Source of the DNA: Candidatus Thermoplasmatota archaeon
Lineage (GTDB): Archaea; Thermoplasmatota; SW-10-69-26; JACQPN01; JAJPHT01
NCBI GenBank assembly: GCA_035540375.1
Contig: DATLGO010000050.1
Coordinates: 1 to 64,000 of the forward strand
Reading direction: 5' to 3'
Length of the DNA stretch: 64,000 nucleotides
The notes beneath the pieces are model-generated. The model was not told where the DNA came from. It saw only the letters and a program-made list of their open reading frames with translations, and did not search any database. Below, piece after piece: positions 1 to 8,081 of the stretch (positions are counted from its first letter, which is position 1; every line of letters starts with the position of its first letter). The position numbers and the translations under genes were made by a program.

Positions 1-131
1 ATGCTGGACTGGGCGCTCGCGGCGCCCGCGAGGGCGAGCATGCCGACGAGCAGCACCGCGAGCGCGGTGAAAGGCCGGAGGAACCGGCGGGCGTTCGACT
101 TCAGGCCGTGGATCGTGTTGTTCGCAACCAT
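1..131 (-). CDS. Secreted or membrane protein, N-terminal fragment (runs off left edge)
   Basis: The reverse strand opens with ATG at 131 and stays open to the window edge, giving 43 visible residues. They form a classic export signal: a basic stretch (KSNARRFLRP), a hydrophobic core of leucine, valine and alanine, and an AGAASA-like cleavage region followed by QSS. Nothing of the mature protein is in the window, so no function can be assigned. The next gene (196-678) is on the same strand and also encodes an exported protein, so the two may be co-expressed. Confidence 0.6.
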   Translation of the reverse strand, partial: MVANNTIHGLKSNARRFLRPFTALAVLLVGMLALAGAASAQSS

Positions 132-195
132 GTGCGTCACCAGGCTAACCTCGCCTCGGGGGGTGATAAGCAACCTGGATGCGGGTGTGAAACGC

Positions 196-678
196 CTACG
201 GCAGCGCGACGAACGGCGCGTAGGAGAAGGTGGCGGCGGCCCGGTTGTCTTCCGGCCGCGCGTCGCCCGCGCGCGGCTCCATCGTGACCGTCACGCGATA
301 CTGGTCGGCGGGCATCGGCGTGAGGCCCGCGCAGAACGGAGCGAGGTCGGCCTGTCCGCAGAAGCCCGAGAAGTCGCGCGTGAACGTCGCGCGCGCGCCG
401 GGGGCGAGGCGATGGGGGTTGCCCCAGGAGCACACCTCGCGTCCGAGGGCCGCGCCCACCGGGGTCGTCGCGCGCACGCAGGCGTGGAGCTGCGCGTCCA
501 CCGACCCTCCGCCCGTGTTGACGGCCTCCACCGTCACGCGCAGATAGGGGCTCGCGAAGCCCGCGGGACCGACCGAGAGGGCGGTCACGACGAGGTCGTG
601 CGGTCCGCCCGCCGCGTGCGCGGGGGCGACGAGCGCCGCCGCGATCGCAAGGATGACGGCGAGCGGGCGCGCGTGCAC
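196..678 (-). CDS. Small secreted protein with CARDB-like beta-sandwich
   Basis: 160 residues. Residues 1-23 are a signal peptide (hydrophobic core, then AHA-A cleavage). The rest is beta-rich and cell-adhesion/CARDB-like: it opens with DLVVTALSVGP, has a central T-V-E-A-V-N-T-G strand motif, and ends with an EDNRAAATFSY strand, the usual layout of these immunoglobulin-like domains. Four cysteines (two around residues 67-83 and two near 110-118) could form disulfides outside the cell. A TATA-like box (701-709) lies about 27 bp before the ATG, fitting a leaderless transcript. The binding partner is unknown. Confidence 0.72.
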   Translation of the reverse strand: MHARPLAVILAIAAALVAPAHAAGGPHDLVVTALSVGPAGFASPYLRVTVEAVNTGGGSVDAQLHACVRATTPVGAALGREVCSWGNPHRLAPGARATFTRDFSGFCGQADLAPFCAGLTPMPADQYRVTVTMEPRAGDARPEDNRAAATFSYAPFVALP

Positions 679-700
679 GCGTCCGCGTGGGCTTCACGCC

Positions 701-709
701 CTATAAGCA
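701..709 (-). promoter_or_regulatory. TATA-like box for the 196-678 gene
   Basis: The minus strand reads GCTTATAG centred about 27 bp before the ATG at 678, the spacing seen before many unit-first genes here. It is the only A/T-rich run in a GC-rich intergenic stretch. Confidence 0.5.
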
Positions 710-1060
710 TAGGCCTGTCCGCGCGGGAGGGGGCGGCCCGGACCTTGGCACGGTCGGCGAGCCTTCCCCGGAGCATGGGGAGCATGAGGTCGGCTCGGGC
801 GCGTGTGACGGACGCGCCCATCGGGTCGCGCGCCGCTCCCGGCGGCACGGGCACGGCACCCATCCTGCGGAGGGGTCATAAGCGTTGAGCCAGGGGGCCC
901 GGACGTGTGGTTTTCCCCTGGAAAAGGGGGAGAGAACGGGCGATCCGGAAGTCCCGGGAAAACCCCTGCGAGCCCGGACCGGGGGCCGGGCGGAGGGCGC
1001 TGCCGCGGGTCATCCGCGATCGATTCCCGCGACGCTCCGGGCTCGGGGCGGGCTGGGAAA
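710..1060. other. Intergenic stretch without a convincing gene
   Basis: About 350 bp between the divergent 678 gene and secG. Open frames here are low-complexity, arginine-rich readings of GC-rich DNA with no start context or domain. There is a 7-bp perfect hairpin (CCAGGGG at 890-896 with CCCCTGG at 915-921) just downstream of a TATA-like TCATAAGC (876-883). This could be a small RNA or leader, but nothing identifies it. No tRNA cloverleaf was found by eye. Confidence 0.35.
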
Positions 1061-1070
1061 GCTTAAAAAG
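1061..1070 (+). promoter_or_regulatory. TATA-like box for the secG operon
   Basis: GCTTAAAAAG is centred about 36 bp before the secG ATG (1102). That places transcription start roughly 10 nt before the start codon, a very short leader. It is the only A/T-rich tract in the preceding 300 bp. Confidence 0.6.
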
Positions 1071-1101
1071 GGCAACGGACCCTAACGGGGCCCGAGGGCC
1101 T

Positions 1102-1269
1102 ATGGCGAAGGAACAGAAGGGCGCTGGATTCCAGCAGGCGGCCGGTCTCATCCGCTATTTCGATGCGGAAGAGGAGACGGCCATCCACATCGACCCGCGC
1201 ATCGTCCTCGGGCTCGCCCTCGGCACGGCCTTCCTCGTCCTCTTCCTCCACTGGTACGCGCCGGTCTGA
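1102..1269 (+). CDS. secG: Preprotein translocase subunit SecG / Sec61-beta
   Basis: 55 residues, the normal size for archaeal Sec61-beta. The cytosolic N-terminus has the family pattern G-F-Q-Q-A-A-G-L-I-R-Y-F-D-A-E-E followed by I-x-I-D-P-R. A single C-terminal transmembrane helix (about residues 33-50) is followed by only a few residues, so the protein is tail-anchored. It forms the SecYEG-type translocon with SecY and SecE in the cytoplasmic membrane. It is first in a co-directional run with the amidohydrolase (9-bp gap) and the methyltransferase. Longer upstream readings of this frame are rejected because they start before the TATA-like box. Confidence 0.92.
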   Translation: MAKEQKGAGFQQAAGLIRYFDAEEETAIHIDPRIVLGLALGTAFLVLFLHWYAPV

Positions 1270-1278
1270 GGAGGCGTA

Positions 1279-2337
1279 TTGACGCTTCTTGCCGGCTCGA
1301 TCCGGGGTCCTGACGGATTCTTCGAGGGTTGGCTCCGCGTCGACGACGGCCGCATCGCGCGGGTGGGCCGCGGCCCGCCGCCCTCGACCCCCGACCTCCG
1401 GGGCGTCGTCGTGCCGCGGCCGCTCAACGCCCACACCCACGTCGGGGACCACGTCGCGCGCGGGCTCGCCCCCGCGGGCGCGACGCTCGCCGACCTTTTC
1501 GAGCCTCCGCACGGCCTCAAGCACCGCGTCCTCGCCTCGACGCCGCCCGAGGCCCTGGTCGAGGGGATGCGCCGCGCCATCTCGGAGCTCGCCGCAAGCG
1601 GCGCGCGCGCCGCGCTCGACTTCCGCGAGGGCGGCGCGGACGGCGTCGCCCTCCTCGCGAAGGCCCGCGCACCGGACGCGCCGCGCGTCCTCGCGTTCGC
1701 GCGCCCGCCGCCTGGATCGGCCCCGGGCGATCGCCGCGCGATCCGCGAAGCCCTCGCCGAATCCGACGGGCTCGGCCTCTCCGCGCTGCGCGACGTGGGG
1801 ATCGAGGCGGCGCGCGCGATGGCCGAGGAGGCGCGCGCGGCGCGCCAGCCCGTGGCGCTCCATTTCAGCGAAGCCGAGCGGGAAAGCGTCGAAGCGGCGC
1901 TCGACCTCCGTCCCGCCTTCGTCGTCCACGGCTCGCACATGACCCGGGACGATCTCGCGCGTCTCGCGGACGACGGCGTGCCGCTCGTCGTCTGCCCTCG
2001 CTCCAATCTGCGCCTCGCGAAGCTCGTCGACCTCGCGACCGCGCGCGGGGCCGGCGTCAGGATCCATCTCGGCACCGACAACGCGATGCTGCAGACGCTT
2101 TCACCTTGGGAGGAAGCCCGGACGCTCCGCGACGCCGGCGTCGCGGTCGATCTCGCGCTCGAGGCGCTTCTCGGTCCCGCGACGGGATTCGTCCTTGCGG
2201 GCATCGATGTGACGCCGGTCGAGGAGGACGCGCCCGCCCACCTCGCGGTTCTCGCCCCGCAGGGGACCGATCCACGCGCGGCCATGCTCGGACCATCCCC
2301 GCCCGTGCTCCTTGGCGTCGTCGGCGAACATCCATGA
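1279..2337 (+). CDS. Amidohydrolase-superfamily protein
   Basis: 352 residues from a TTG start preceded by GGAGG (1270-1274). Near residue 50 the protein has the metal-binding pattern LNAHTHVGDH of metallo-dependent hydrolases. Further conserved points are LHFSEAE (second metal histidine), VVHGSHM and a LGTDNA motif with the catalytic aspartate. The layout resembles the cytosine-deaminase/chlorohydrolase branch, which hydrolyses or deaminates small heterocycles; the substrate cannot be read from the sequence. The N-terminal beta-sandwich strands (GSIRGPDGFFEGWLRVDDGR) match the composite domain of that branch. It sits between secG and a UbiE-type methyltransferase. Confidence 0.8.
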   Translation: MTLLAGSIRGPDGFFEGWLRVDDGRIARVGRGPPPSTPDLRGVVVPRPLNAHTHVGDHVARGLAPAGATLADLFEPPHGLKHRVLASTPPEALVEGMRRAISELAASGARAALDFREGGADGVALLAKARAPDAPRVLAFARPPPGSAPGDRRAIREALAESDGLGLSALRDVGIEAARAMAEEARAARQPVALHFSEAERESVEAALDLRPAFVVHGSHMTRDDLARLADDGVPLVVCPRSNLRLAKLVDLATARGAGVRIHLGTDNAMLQTLSPWEEARTLRDAGVAVDLALEALLGPATGFVLAGIDVTPVEEDAPAHLAVLAPQGTDPRAAMLGPSPPVLLGVVGEHP

Positions 2338-2359
2338 GGGAGGTCGGCGCTTCCGCCGC

Positions 2360-3082
2360 GTGAGCCGCCCGGACGACGCGTCTCTCGCGACCTTCGAGGA
2401 CAAGACGCAGAAGGAGACGTTCGTCCGCGGAACGTTCGACGCGATCGCGCCGCGCTACGACCTCTTGAACCGCGTGATGTCCATGAGCCTCGACCGCTCG
2501 TGGAGACGCGCGGCCGCCGCGCTCGTCGAGCCTCGGGCGGATGGAACGTATCTCGACGTGGGCTGTGGCACCGGGGACCTCGCCCTCGCCGTGCTCCGCC
2601 GAGCCCCCGGCGCCCGCGTCGTGGGCGTGGACCTCGCGCGCGCGATGCTCGTCGAGGCTCGCCGCAAGGCGCCCGCGCTCGAGACGGCGCACGCCTCCGC
2701 CCTCGCGCTTCCGTTCCCGGACCGATCGATGGACGGGGCGCTCGATGCGTTCGTCCTCCGGAACCTCGCGGATCTCGACGCCTTCTTCCAAGAGGCCCGT
2801 CGCGTCCTGAAGCCAGGCGCGCGTCTGGTCAACCTGGAGATCGGTCGTCCTCGCGGGCGCGTCTTCGGCCCCCTCTACCGATTCTACTTCTACCGCGTGA
2901 TGCCGCGTTTCGGTCGCGCGCTTTCGGGGAACTCGACCGCGTACCAGTATCTCGCGGACTCGGTCAAGGTGGTGGAGACGCCGGAGGCCATCGCGGAGCG
3001 CATGCGCCGCGCGGGCTTCGCGGACGTGCGCGTGAGGAGCTTCATGCGCGGCGCCGTCGCGGCCATCCACGGCCGGGCGTGA
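2360..3082 (+). CDS. UbiE/MenG-family quinone methyltransferase
   Basis: About 240 residues with the class I SAM-binding motif LDVGCGTGDLALAV and the next acidic strand VVGVDLA. Family features of UbiE/MenG are present: F-D-A-I-A-P-R-Y-D-L-L-N-R near the N-terminus and FVLRNLADL in the middle. These enzymes C-methylate the quinone ring in menaquinone or ubiquinone synthesis, so a respiratory quinone is implied. I prefer the GTG at 2360 because the ATG at 2312 lies inside the amidohydrolase gene; a start at 2312 would add 16 residues. The gene ends directly against the convergent membrane protein at 3083. Confidence 0.85.
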   Translation: MSRPDDASLATFEDKTQKETFVRGTFDAIAPRYDLLNRVMSMSLDRSWRRAAAALVEPRADGTYLDVGCGTGDLALAVLRRAPGARVVGVDLARAMLVEARRKAPALETAHASALALPFPDRSMDGALDAFVLRNLADLDAFFQEARRVLKPGARLVNLEIGRPRGRVFGPLYRFYFYRVMPRFGRALSGNSTAYQYLADSVKVVETPEAIAERMRRAGFADVRVRSFMRGAVAAIHGRA

Positions 3083-3955
3083 TCACGCGGGCGCGGCGCC
3101 CGCGGACGGCGCGGGCGCGGGTTCGGCGAGGGGCTCGTCGGGCTTGAACGACAAGTAGACCCGCAGGACGAAGAGCGCGAGCGCGGTACCGATGGGCGCG
3201 TAGAGGAACGTCGCCGCGAGAAGGCCTGGACCCTCGCCGACGGCCCGCTGAAGCGGGCCGAGGAGGACGCTCGCTCCGCCGGTCGCAAGAAGGAGGAAAA
3301 GGAGCATGACGAGCGAGGTGCCGAGATGGTCGGCGACGAGGCGCACGCTCCCGCGGATCGCCGCGACGGGGCCCGATCCTTCCTTCACGATGATGCACGG
3401 CGCGAAGATGACGAGGAACTCGACGAGGAAGGCGCCGAGCGCGTAGTTCGTGAAGTAAGGCGTCCGGGGCGCCGCGAACAGGACGAAGATGGCGAGGCCC
3501 GCGAGGAGGAGGCGGTACACGAGGAACGCGCGGAAATGCCGACGCGCCCCTTCCGCGAAAACGTCGACGAACGAGGCGACCGGCGCGTCGGCGCGGTCTT
3601 CGTAGACGCGCATGAGGAGGGCGATGAAACCGCCCTCGGCGTAGGCGGTCACGATCACCATGAGCGCAAGGAAGGCGAGCGCAGGGGCGATCCCTGCGTC
3701 GCGGAGGAAGGCGAGCGTCGCCGCATTGTGGACGTCCGCGACGGAAGGCATCGCCTCCGGGATGGCGTAGGGAAACGTGGTGAGGCGATAGCCGCCGGGA
3801 AGCATCGCGGCGTCCCCGAAGGCGCCGAACACGAGGAGGGCGACGACGAGGCCCACGAGGTCGAAGAGCGCGACGGCGACGGCGGGGAACGGACGTCGAA
3901 GCACGGCATCGAGGCTCGACCCGAGCATCTCGCCGACGCCGAGCGCGCGTTCCAT
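3083..3955 (-). CDS. Polytopic membrane protein of unknown function
   Basis: 290 residues with about six hydrophobic segments (roughly residues 25-45, 90-112, 155-175, 185-205, 225-245 and 250-275) and a proline/alanine-rich cytosolic tail. The segment I-I-V-K-E-G-S-G-P-V-A-A-I-R-G-S after the fourth helix resembles the loop in archaeal DUF4013/DUF7544-like glycerophosphodiester-type membrane proteins, but I cannot name a family firmly. It starts 1 bp after the stop of the [2Fe-2S] protein gene, so the two are translationally linked. No catalytic motif is visible. Confidence 0.75.
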   Translation of the reverse strand: MERALGVGEMLGSSLDAVLRRPFPAVAVALFDLVGLVVALLVFGAFGDAAMLPGGYRLTTFPYAIPEAMPSVADVHNAATLAFLRDAGIAPALAFLALMVIVTAYAEGGFIALLMRVYEDRADAPVASFVDVFAEGARRHFRAFLVYRLLLAGLAIFVLFAAPRTPYFTNYALGAFLVEFLVIFAPCIIVKEGSGPVAAIRGSVRLVADHLGTSLVMLLFLLLATGGASVLLGPLQRAVGEGPGLLAATFLYAPIGTALALFVLRVYLSFKPDEPLAEPAPAPSAGAAPA

Positions 3956-3956
3956 G

Positions 3957-4337
3957 CTATTCCTTGCTCTTCTTCTTGCGATCTTCCTCGACGATCCAAG
4001 GGAGCTTGTTGTTGCCCTTGCGCGCGGGCCGGAACCGGTACGGCTCGACGGCGCGACCAGCCTTCACGTGCTCCTCGAGGATGCGCCTCGCGCCCTCCTC
4101 GTCCACCCCGGCGTACCAGACGCCTTCGGGGTAGACGACGAGGTTGGGCCCGTGGCCGCACTGGTTCAGGCATCCGGCCGCGTTCACGCGGACCTCGTCA
4201 CGGAGCCCGGCTTCCTTCACCCCGTCCTTGAGGATCGCCCGAATCGCGTCCACGGGTCCGTCCTTGCGGCACCATGGGCCTGCCGTGCACACGAAGACGT
4301 GGCGTTCGTAGGGTCGTTCGAGCCCCTCGTCACCCAT
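3957..4337 (-). CDS. Thioredoxin-like [2Fe-2S] ferredoxin
   Basis: 126 residues. The four cluster-binding cysteines of the thioredoxin-like ferredoxin/NuoE fold are visible: C in FVCTAGPWC (two cysteines, near residues 17 and 23) and C in NAAGCLNQCG (near 56 and 60), followed by the typical GPNLVVYPEGVWY strand. These small proteins carry electrons in the cytosol; the partner is unknown. The C-terminus is lysine-rich. An A/T-rich AAAAGCTAAG about 27 bp before the ATG is a likely promoter element. The membrane protein at 3083 follows directly. Confidence 0.88.
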   Translation of the reverse strand: MGDEGLERPYERHVFVCTAGPWCRKDGPVDAIRAILKDGVKEAGLRDEVRVNAAGCLNQCGHGPNLVVYPEGVWYAGVDEEGARRILEEHVKAGRAVEPYRFRPARKGNNKLPWIVEEDRKKKSKE

Positions 4338-4362
4338 CGTTCGCGGGACGTCGGTCGGTGGC

Positions 4363-6117
4363 TTAGCTTTTCGGCTCCTTTCCGTCGGCTTCTCCGTTCC
4401 CCGCGGGAAGCGTGAACCGGAACGTCGCGCCCCCGCCCGGCCGACCTTCCGCCCAGACGCGCCCGCCGTGGCGGCGGATGATGCGTTCGACCGTCGCGAG
4501 ACCCACGCCCGTCCCGGGGAACTCGCTTGCGGGATGGAGCCGCGAGAAGGCCTTGAAGAGGAGCGGCGCCTGCGAGGCCTCGAATCCGACGCCGTTGTCC
4601 ATCACGTGGTAGACGCGCTCGCCGCCGGTCTCCGTCGCGCCCACGGCGATGCGCGCCGAGGATACCCGGCCCGTGTACTTCCACGCGTTTTCGATGAGGT
4701 TCTCCATGACCGCGCGAAGGAGGACGGGGTCTCCTCTGGCCGGCAACCGCCGCGGTATCGCGACTTCCACGACACGCCCGGGCTCTCGCGCGCGCAGATC
4801 CGCGACCACGTCCCGCGCGATGTCGGCGAGGTCGATGTCCTTGCGATGGAGCTCGGTCCGCGTGACGCGGGAAAGCTCGAGGAGATCATCGACGAGCAGG
4901 CTCATCCGCGACTCTTCGGCAAGGATCCGGTCGACGAGCTCGAGCGCTTCGTCGTCGAGCGACTCCGTGTGCTCCTCGCGGAGGATGCGCGCCATGTATT
5001 CGATGCCGCGCAAGGGCGCGCGCAGGTCGTGGCTCACCGAATAGGAGAAGGTGTCGAGCTCCTCGAGGGCCGCTTTGAGATCCCGGTTCGCGGCCGCAAG
5101 CGCGCGCGTGCGCTGCCGCACGTGCTCCTCGAGCGCTTCGTTGAGCCGCCGAAGCCTTGCCTCGGCAAGGTGGCTCGTCGTCACGTCCTCGTGGGATGCG
5201 ACAATCGTTCGCTGTCCCGAGGTGTCCCGGACGCCCTGCGCGTGGAGGACGAACCAGCGCTCCGCGTCGGGGCTGTGGCATGGGTACTCGTAGGTCCATC
5301 GCTCTCGCCTCCCGTCGAGGATCTCGCGGATTCCCTGGGCGACGACCCGCGCGTCCTCGCTTCCATCGCCGGTGGCCTCCTCGCAAAGCGCGACATAATC
5401 CACGCCGATCCCGTAGTTCGGAAGCGCAAGTCCGTTCTCGTCGCCGAACCGCCGCCACGCGACGTTCACCGCGGCAATCCTCCCGTGACCGTCGAGAACG
5501 GCGATGTTGAGCGGGACCGCGTCCAGGGATGCCTGGAGCAGGCGATCGGCGACGGCTAGATCCGTCTTGTTCTCCTCGTCCTGGAGCACGAAGACCGCCG
5601 CGCGGTCTCCGTCGCGCTCGACCGAGACGCCCGTGACGGTGACCGTGGCCGTTTTCCCTCCCGGGCGTCGGACGACGTCGCCGAACGAGCGCGCGAATTT
5701 CTCGCCTTCGAGGATGCGCGCCGCGGCGCATTGGTCGCGCGGATGGTCCTCCGCCGTTGCCCTGGGACGGTGGAGGAGCGCGAGAAGCGATCGACCCTTC
5801 TCGTTCTCGCTGGCGGGGAGGAGTTTCACCGCGGCGTCGTTCATCTGCTCGACGAAACCCGCGGCGTCCGTGACGACGACCGCGAAAGGCAACGACGCGA
5901 ACAGGGCCTCCTTCAGGCGATATCGGCGTGTCAGGTCGTCGATGAGGGTGAGGGCGCGATCCGGGTCGCCATCGGTGAGCGCGGTCCGGGCGCGGTCGAT
6001 CATTTCGACATCGCCTGACGTCGGCCGGACGGTCGGGGGCTCCTCGAGGGGCCGCTTGGAATGCACCTCGTGTTCCTCCTCGCGGACCCGTGGGGCCGCG
6101 ATCGGGCCATGTTTCAT
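4363..6117 (-). CDS. Cytosolic PAS-domain sensor histidine kinase
   Basis: 584 residues with no transmembrane segment, so it should sense an internal signal. Two PAS domains lie at about 65-180 and 190-315, joined to a coiled coil (315-350). A HisKA dimerisation domain follows with phospho-acceptor His363 in SYSVSHDLRAPLRG. The HATPase domain has the N box MENLIENAWK (481-490), DNGVGF (507-512) and GTGVGLAT (535-542). The PAS2-coiled-coil-HisKA order resembles phytochrome-like and bacteriophytochrome-derived kinases. No response regulator is adjacent; the neighbour at 6149 is a thioredoxin. Archaeal kinases of this type are often orphan and were probably acquired from bacteria. Confidence 0.9.
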   Translation of the reverse strand: MKHGPIAAPRVREEEHEVHSKRPLEEPPTVRPTSGDVEMIDRARTALTDGDPDRALTLIDDLTRRYRLKEALFASLPFAVVVTDAAGFVEQMNDAAVKLLPASENEKGRSLLALLHRPRATAEDHPRDQCAAARILEGEKFARSFGDVVRRPGGKTATVTVTGVSVERDGDRAAVFVLQDEENKTDLAVADRLLQASLDAVPLNIAVLDGHGRIAAVNVAWRRFGDENGLALPNYGIGVDYVALCEEATGDGSEDARVVAQGIREILDGRRERWTYEYPCHSPDAERWFVLHAQGVRDTSGQRTIVASHEDVTTSHLAEARLRRLNEALEEHVRQRTRALAAANRDLKAALEELDTFSYSVSHDLRAPLRGIEYMARILREEHTESLDDEALELVDRILAEESRMSLLVDDLLELSRVTRTELHRKDIDLADIARDVVADLRAREPGRVVEVAIPRRLPARGDPVLLRAVMENLIENAWKYTGRVSSARIAVGATETGGERVYHVMDNGVGFEASQAPLLFKAFSRLHPASEFPGTGVGLATVERIIRRHGGRVWAEGRPGGGATFRFTLPAGNGEADGKEPKS

Positions 6118-6148
6118 GCGGCTCGTGCTTTAGTATTCTGGACGGGCT

Positions 6149-6526
6149 TCAGGCGGAGGCGGCTTCGAACACCTGGGTGAGAACGCGGACGAGCTCGGGC
6201 CAGCTGCGGTCGCCCGACCATCGTTCGGCCTCCCCTTTTCGGCGGGCGAACAGCGCTCGCCGTTCGCGCACCACGACGGTGGTGGGAACGCTCTTGACGC
6301 CGTAGCGGCGCGCCACCTCCGGGACCGTGTCCACGTCGACGGTCACAAACGTGAACCGGAGATCGGGGAAGCTGCGGCGCATCTCGCGGGCGGCCCTCAG
6401 GAACTTTGGCGTGTACGAGCGGCAGGGGGCGCACCAGGTGGCGCTGAAGTCGATGACCACGACGTCGTGCTCCCGGAGAAGGGCGTCGAAGTCGGTCTCG
6501 GTCGGATTCTCGACCACCGTCGCCAC
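6149..6526 (-). CDS. Thioredoxin-family protein
   Basis: 125 residues with the thioredoxin active site WCAPC (near residues 31-35) after V-V-I-D-F-S-A-T, and the cis-proline motif V-K-S-V-P-T-T. The length matches a single thioredoxin domain with no signal peptide, so it acts as a cytosolic disulfide reductase or exchange protein. The A-R-R-K-G-E-A-E-R-W extension in the C-terminal half is somewhat longer than in E. coli thioredoxin. It is divergent from 6592 and apparently shares a symmetric TATA-like site (6552-6558) with it. Confidence 0.9.
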   Translation of the reverse strand: MATVVENPTETDFDALLREHDVVVIDFSATWCAPCRSYTPKFLRAAREMRRSFPDLRFTFVTVDVDTVPEVARRYGVKSVPTTVVVRERRALFARRKGEAERWSGDRSWPELVRVLTQVFEAASA

Positions 6527-6551
6527 GGGTCCCCGTGTGCCCGTCCTCCGA

Positions 6552-6558
6552 CATATAG
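6552..6558. promoter_or_regulatory. Shared TATA-like site for divergent genes 6526(-) and 6592(+)
   Basis: CATATAG is nearly self-complementary. It is the only A/T-rich run in the 65-bp gap between the divergent starts, about 29 bp before the thioredoxin start and about 37 bp before the 6592 start. A single site may direct pre-initiation complexes in both directions. Confidence 0.5.
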
Positions 6559-6591
6559 CCTTGCCGCAACCGATCGTGATCCGTCCCTTTC

Positions 6592-7032
6592 ATGACCACC
6601 TCGGGCGTTCGGCGCGTCATGCTGTCCCGTCGCCGCTCGGGCCGGGCCGCGATCGCGCTCGGCGTCATCGGCCTCGCGCTGCTTGCGCCCCTCGTGGTCC
6701 ACGCGATCCAGTCCTCCCTTGCGGGAGCGGGCCGTCTTGCCACGTGGCAGGTCGTCGCAAGCGCGCTCGGCGCCGTCCTGGGGATCCTCGGGGGAGCGAC
6801 GCTTCCGCGCACGGCGCGCGGCGCCATCCTCGTTGCCGCCGGGGGCGTGATCCCGATCCTCTTCCTCGCGCCCCTCGTCGCGTCCTCCTTCGCGTCGCTC
6901 GGTTCCTGGGAGAGTCTCGCCTTCGTCGCCGTCCACTTCTGGGCCTTCGGCCTCCTCTACGTCGGGGTGTCCGCGGCCCGGGGCCTCAGGCTCGAGGCCC
7001 GCGAGAAGCCGCTCCACTGGCATTCGCCGTGA
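6592..7032 (+). CDS. Small four-helix membrane protein, paralogue of 8082-8471
   Basis: 146 residues with a basic N-terminus (VMLSRRRSGR) and four hydrophobic segments at about 18-40, 50-70, 77-98 and 108-128. It resembles the product of 8082-8471 over the first two helices: R-R-x-x-R-x-x-I-A-L-G-x-I-G-L in both, and a glycine-rich L-G-x-L-G-G / L-V-G-G turn before the third helix. The two appear to be paralogues flanking an opposing membrane gene. No functional motif is seen. Confidence 0.65.
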   Translation: MTTSGVRRVMLSRRRSGRAAIALGVIGLALLAPLVVHAIQSSLAGAGRLATWQVVASALGAVLGILGGATLPRTARGAILVAAGGVIPILFLAPLVASSFASLGSWESLAFVAVHFWAFGLLYVGVSAARGLRLEAREKPLHWHSP

Positions 7033-7035
7033 GAC

Positions 7036-7998
7036 CTACTCGGGAACGGGCGTCTCGGGGGCGGTCGGCCCGCGGGATCGCCTGAAGCCCCCGGCGAGCG
7101 TCGTCGCGAGGGCCCAGTCGGCGGCGTGCAGCGCGAGGGCCATGACGGGGCCCGCGATGATGCCGTCCGCGAGGCCGTCGCCTCCGATCACGAGGTAGCC
7201 GCCGACGGCCGCGGTCGCCGCGACGACGTCGGGCGCGAACAGGATGTGGAGCGCGTCGCCGCCCACGAGGAGCCCCAGGAAGCTTCCCGCGAAGGCCGTC
7301 CGGAAGCCGTCCGCGGCGCGGTTCGTGCGGACGCGGACGTGACGGGCCGCGAGGAGGGCGGCCGCGACGACGAATCCCAGGTGCACGACGACGCCCCGGC
7401 CCGGGACGAGCGTGCTCGCGAAGTAGGCGACGACGACGAGCGCGCCCGCCGAGAGGAACGCGACGCCCTTCCGGGGGAGGAAAATGAGCGACGCGCCGAG
7501 GAAGACAAGCGAAAGCCAGGTCATCTCGACGCCCGTCGCGAGCGGGAAATGCGCGTTGAAGGGATCCGTGGGCCCCGCGCCCAGGGGAACGCGAGCGCCG
7601 TCGGCCGCCACGCGGTACACCGCGAGGGAGGCGAATTCCGCCGGGAGGCCCGCTCGGCGCTCGGCGTGGTCCACCACGGCATACCATTCTCCCGCGCGCG
7701 GGACGGAGAAGCGCACGTCGAACGACCGCACGTCGGCCCGCTCGAGGTGCGGTTTGAAAACCTTGCCCTCGCGAAACCTCTGGAATCCCTCGGCATCGAG
7801 GACGAGGAGACGCACCTCGGGGCCCGCCTGGACGCGACCGGTCGCGGCGAAGTTCTCCCCGGGGGCGTCCGCCCGCACGGTGAAGTAGAGGAAATGGCCG
7901 GGTTCGAGCACCCGGACCGGCGCGGCCTGCGCGACCGCGGGGCCGGCGACGAGCGTCGCGAGGAGGAGGGCGAGGAGCAGCCGTGCGCCGGCGCGCAT
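7036..7998 (-). CDS. Secreted-domain/multi-helix membrane protein
   Basis: 320 residues: a cleavable signal (1-23), an extracytoplasmic beta domain (about 25-160), then five or six hydrophobic helices (about 165-305). The external domain has the pattern of lectin-like or PPC-like modules: a strand FLYFTVRAD, then VRLLVLDAEGFQRFREG, then FSVPRAGEWYAVVDH. The same overall order (signal, external 'F-D-V...F...P...Y-V-L-V-I-D-N' domain, membrane domain) is found in the cassette protein at 53465-54790. A TATA-like GGATAAGC lies at 8023-8031, 29 bp upstream. Function unknown; possibly an envelope sensor or transporter accessory. Confidence 0.75.
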   Translation of the reverse strand: MRAGARLLLALLLATLVAGPAVAQAAPVRVLEPGHFLYFTVRADAPGENFAATGRVQAGPEVRLLVLDAEGFQRFREGKVFKPHLERADVRSFDVRFSVPRAGEWYAVVDHAERRAGLPAEFASLAVYRVAADGARVPLGAGPTDPFNAHFPLATGVEMTWLSLVFLGASLIFLPRKGVAFLSAGALVVVAYFASTLVPGRGVVVHLGFVVAAALLAARHVRVRTNRAADGFRTAFAGSFLGLLVGGDALHILFAPDVVAATAAVGGYLVIGGDGLADGIIAGPVMALALHAADWALATTLAGGFRRSRGPTAPETPVPE

Positions 7999-8081
7999 GG
8001 CCCCCCGTTCTCTCCCCGGGGCGGGATAAGCTGCGTGGGCCTCCCGAAGAGTACCTGTTCCCCTTCGCCCATAACCGAAGC

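Noticed and set aside
1-888. A 295-residue open frame on the plus strand
   Set aside because: Low-complexity arginine-rich product; the minus strand in the same span has two signal-peptide-bearing genes.
876-960. tRNA or other structured RNA upstream of secG
   Set aside because: A 7-bp hairpin is present, but no acceptor stem, D-arm or T-arm consensus could be aligned on either strand.
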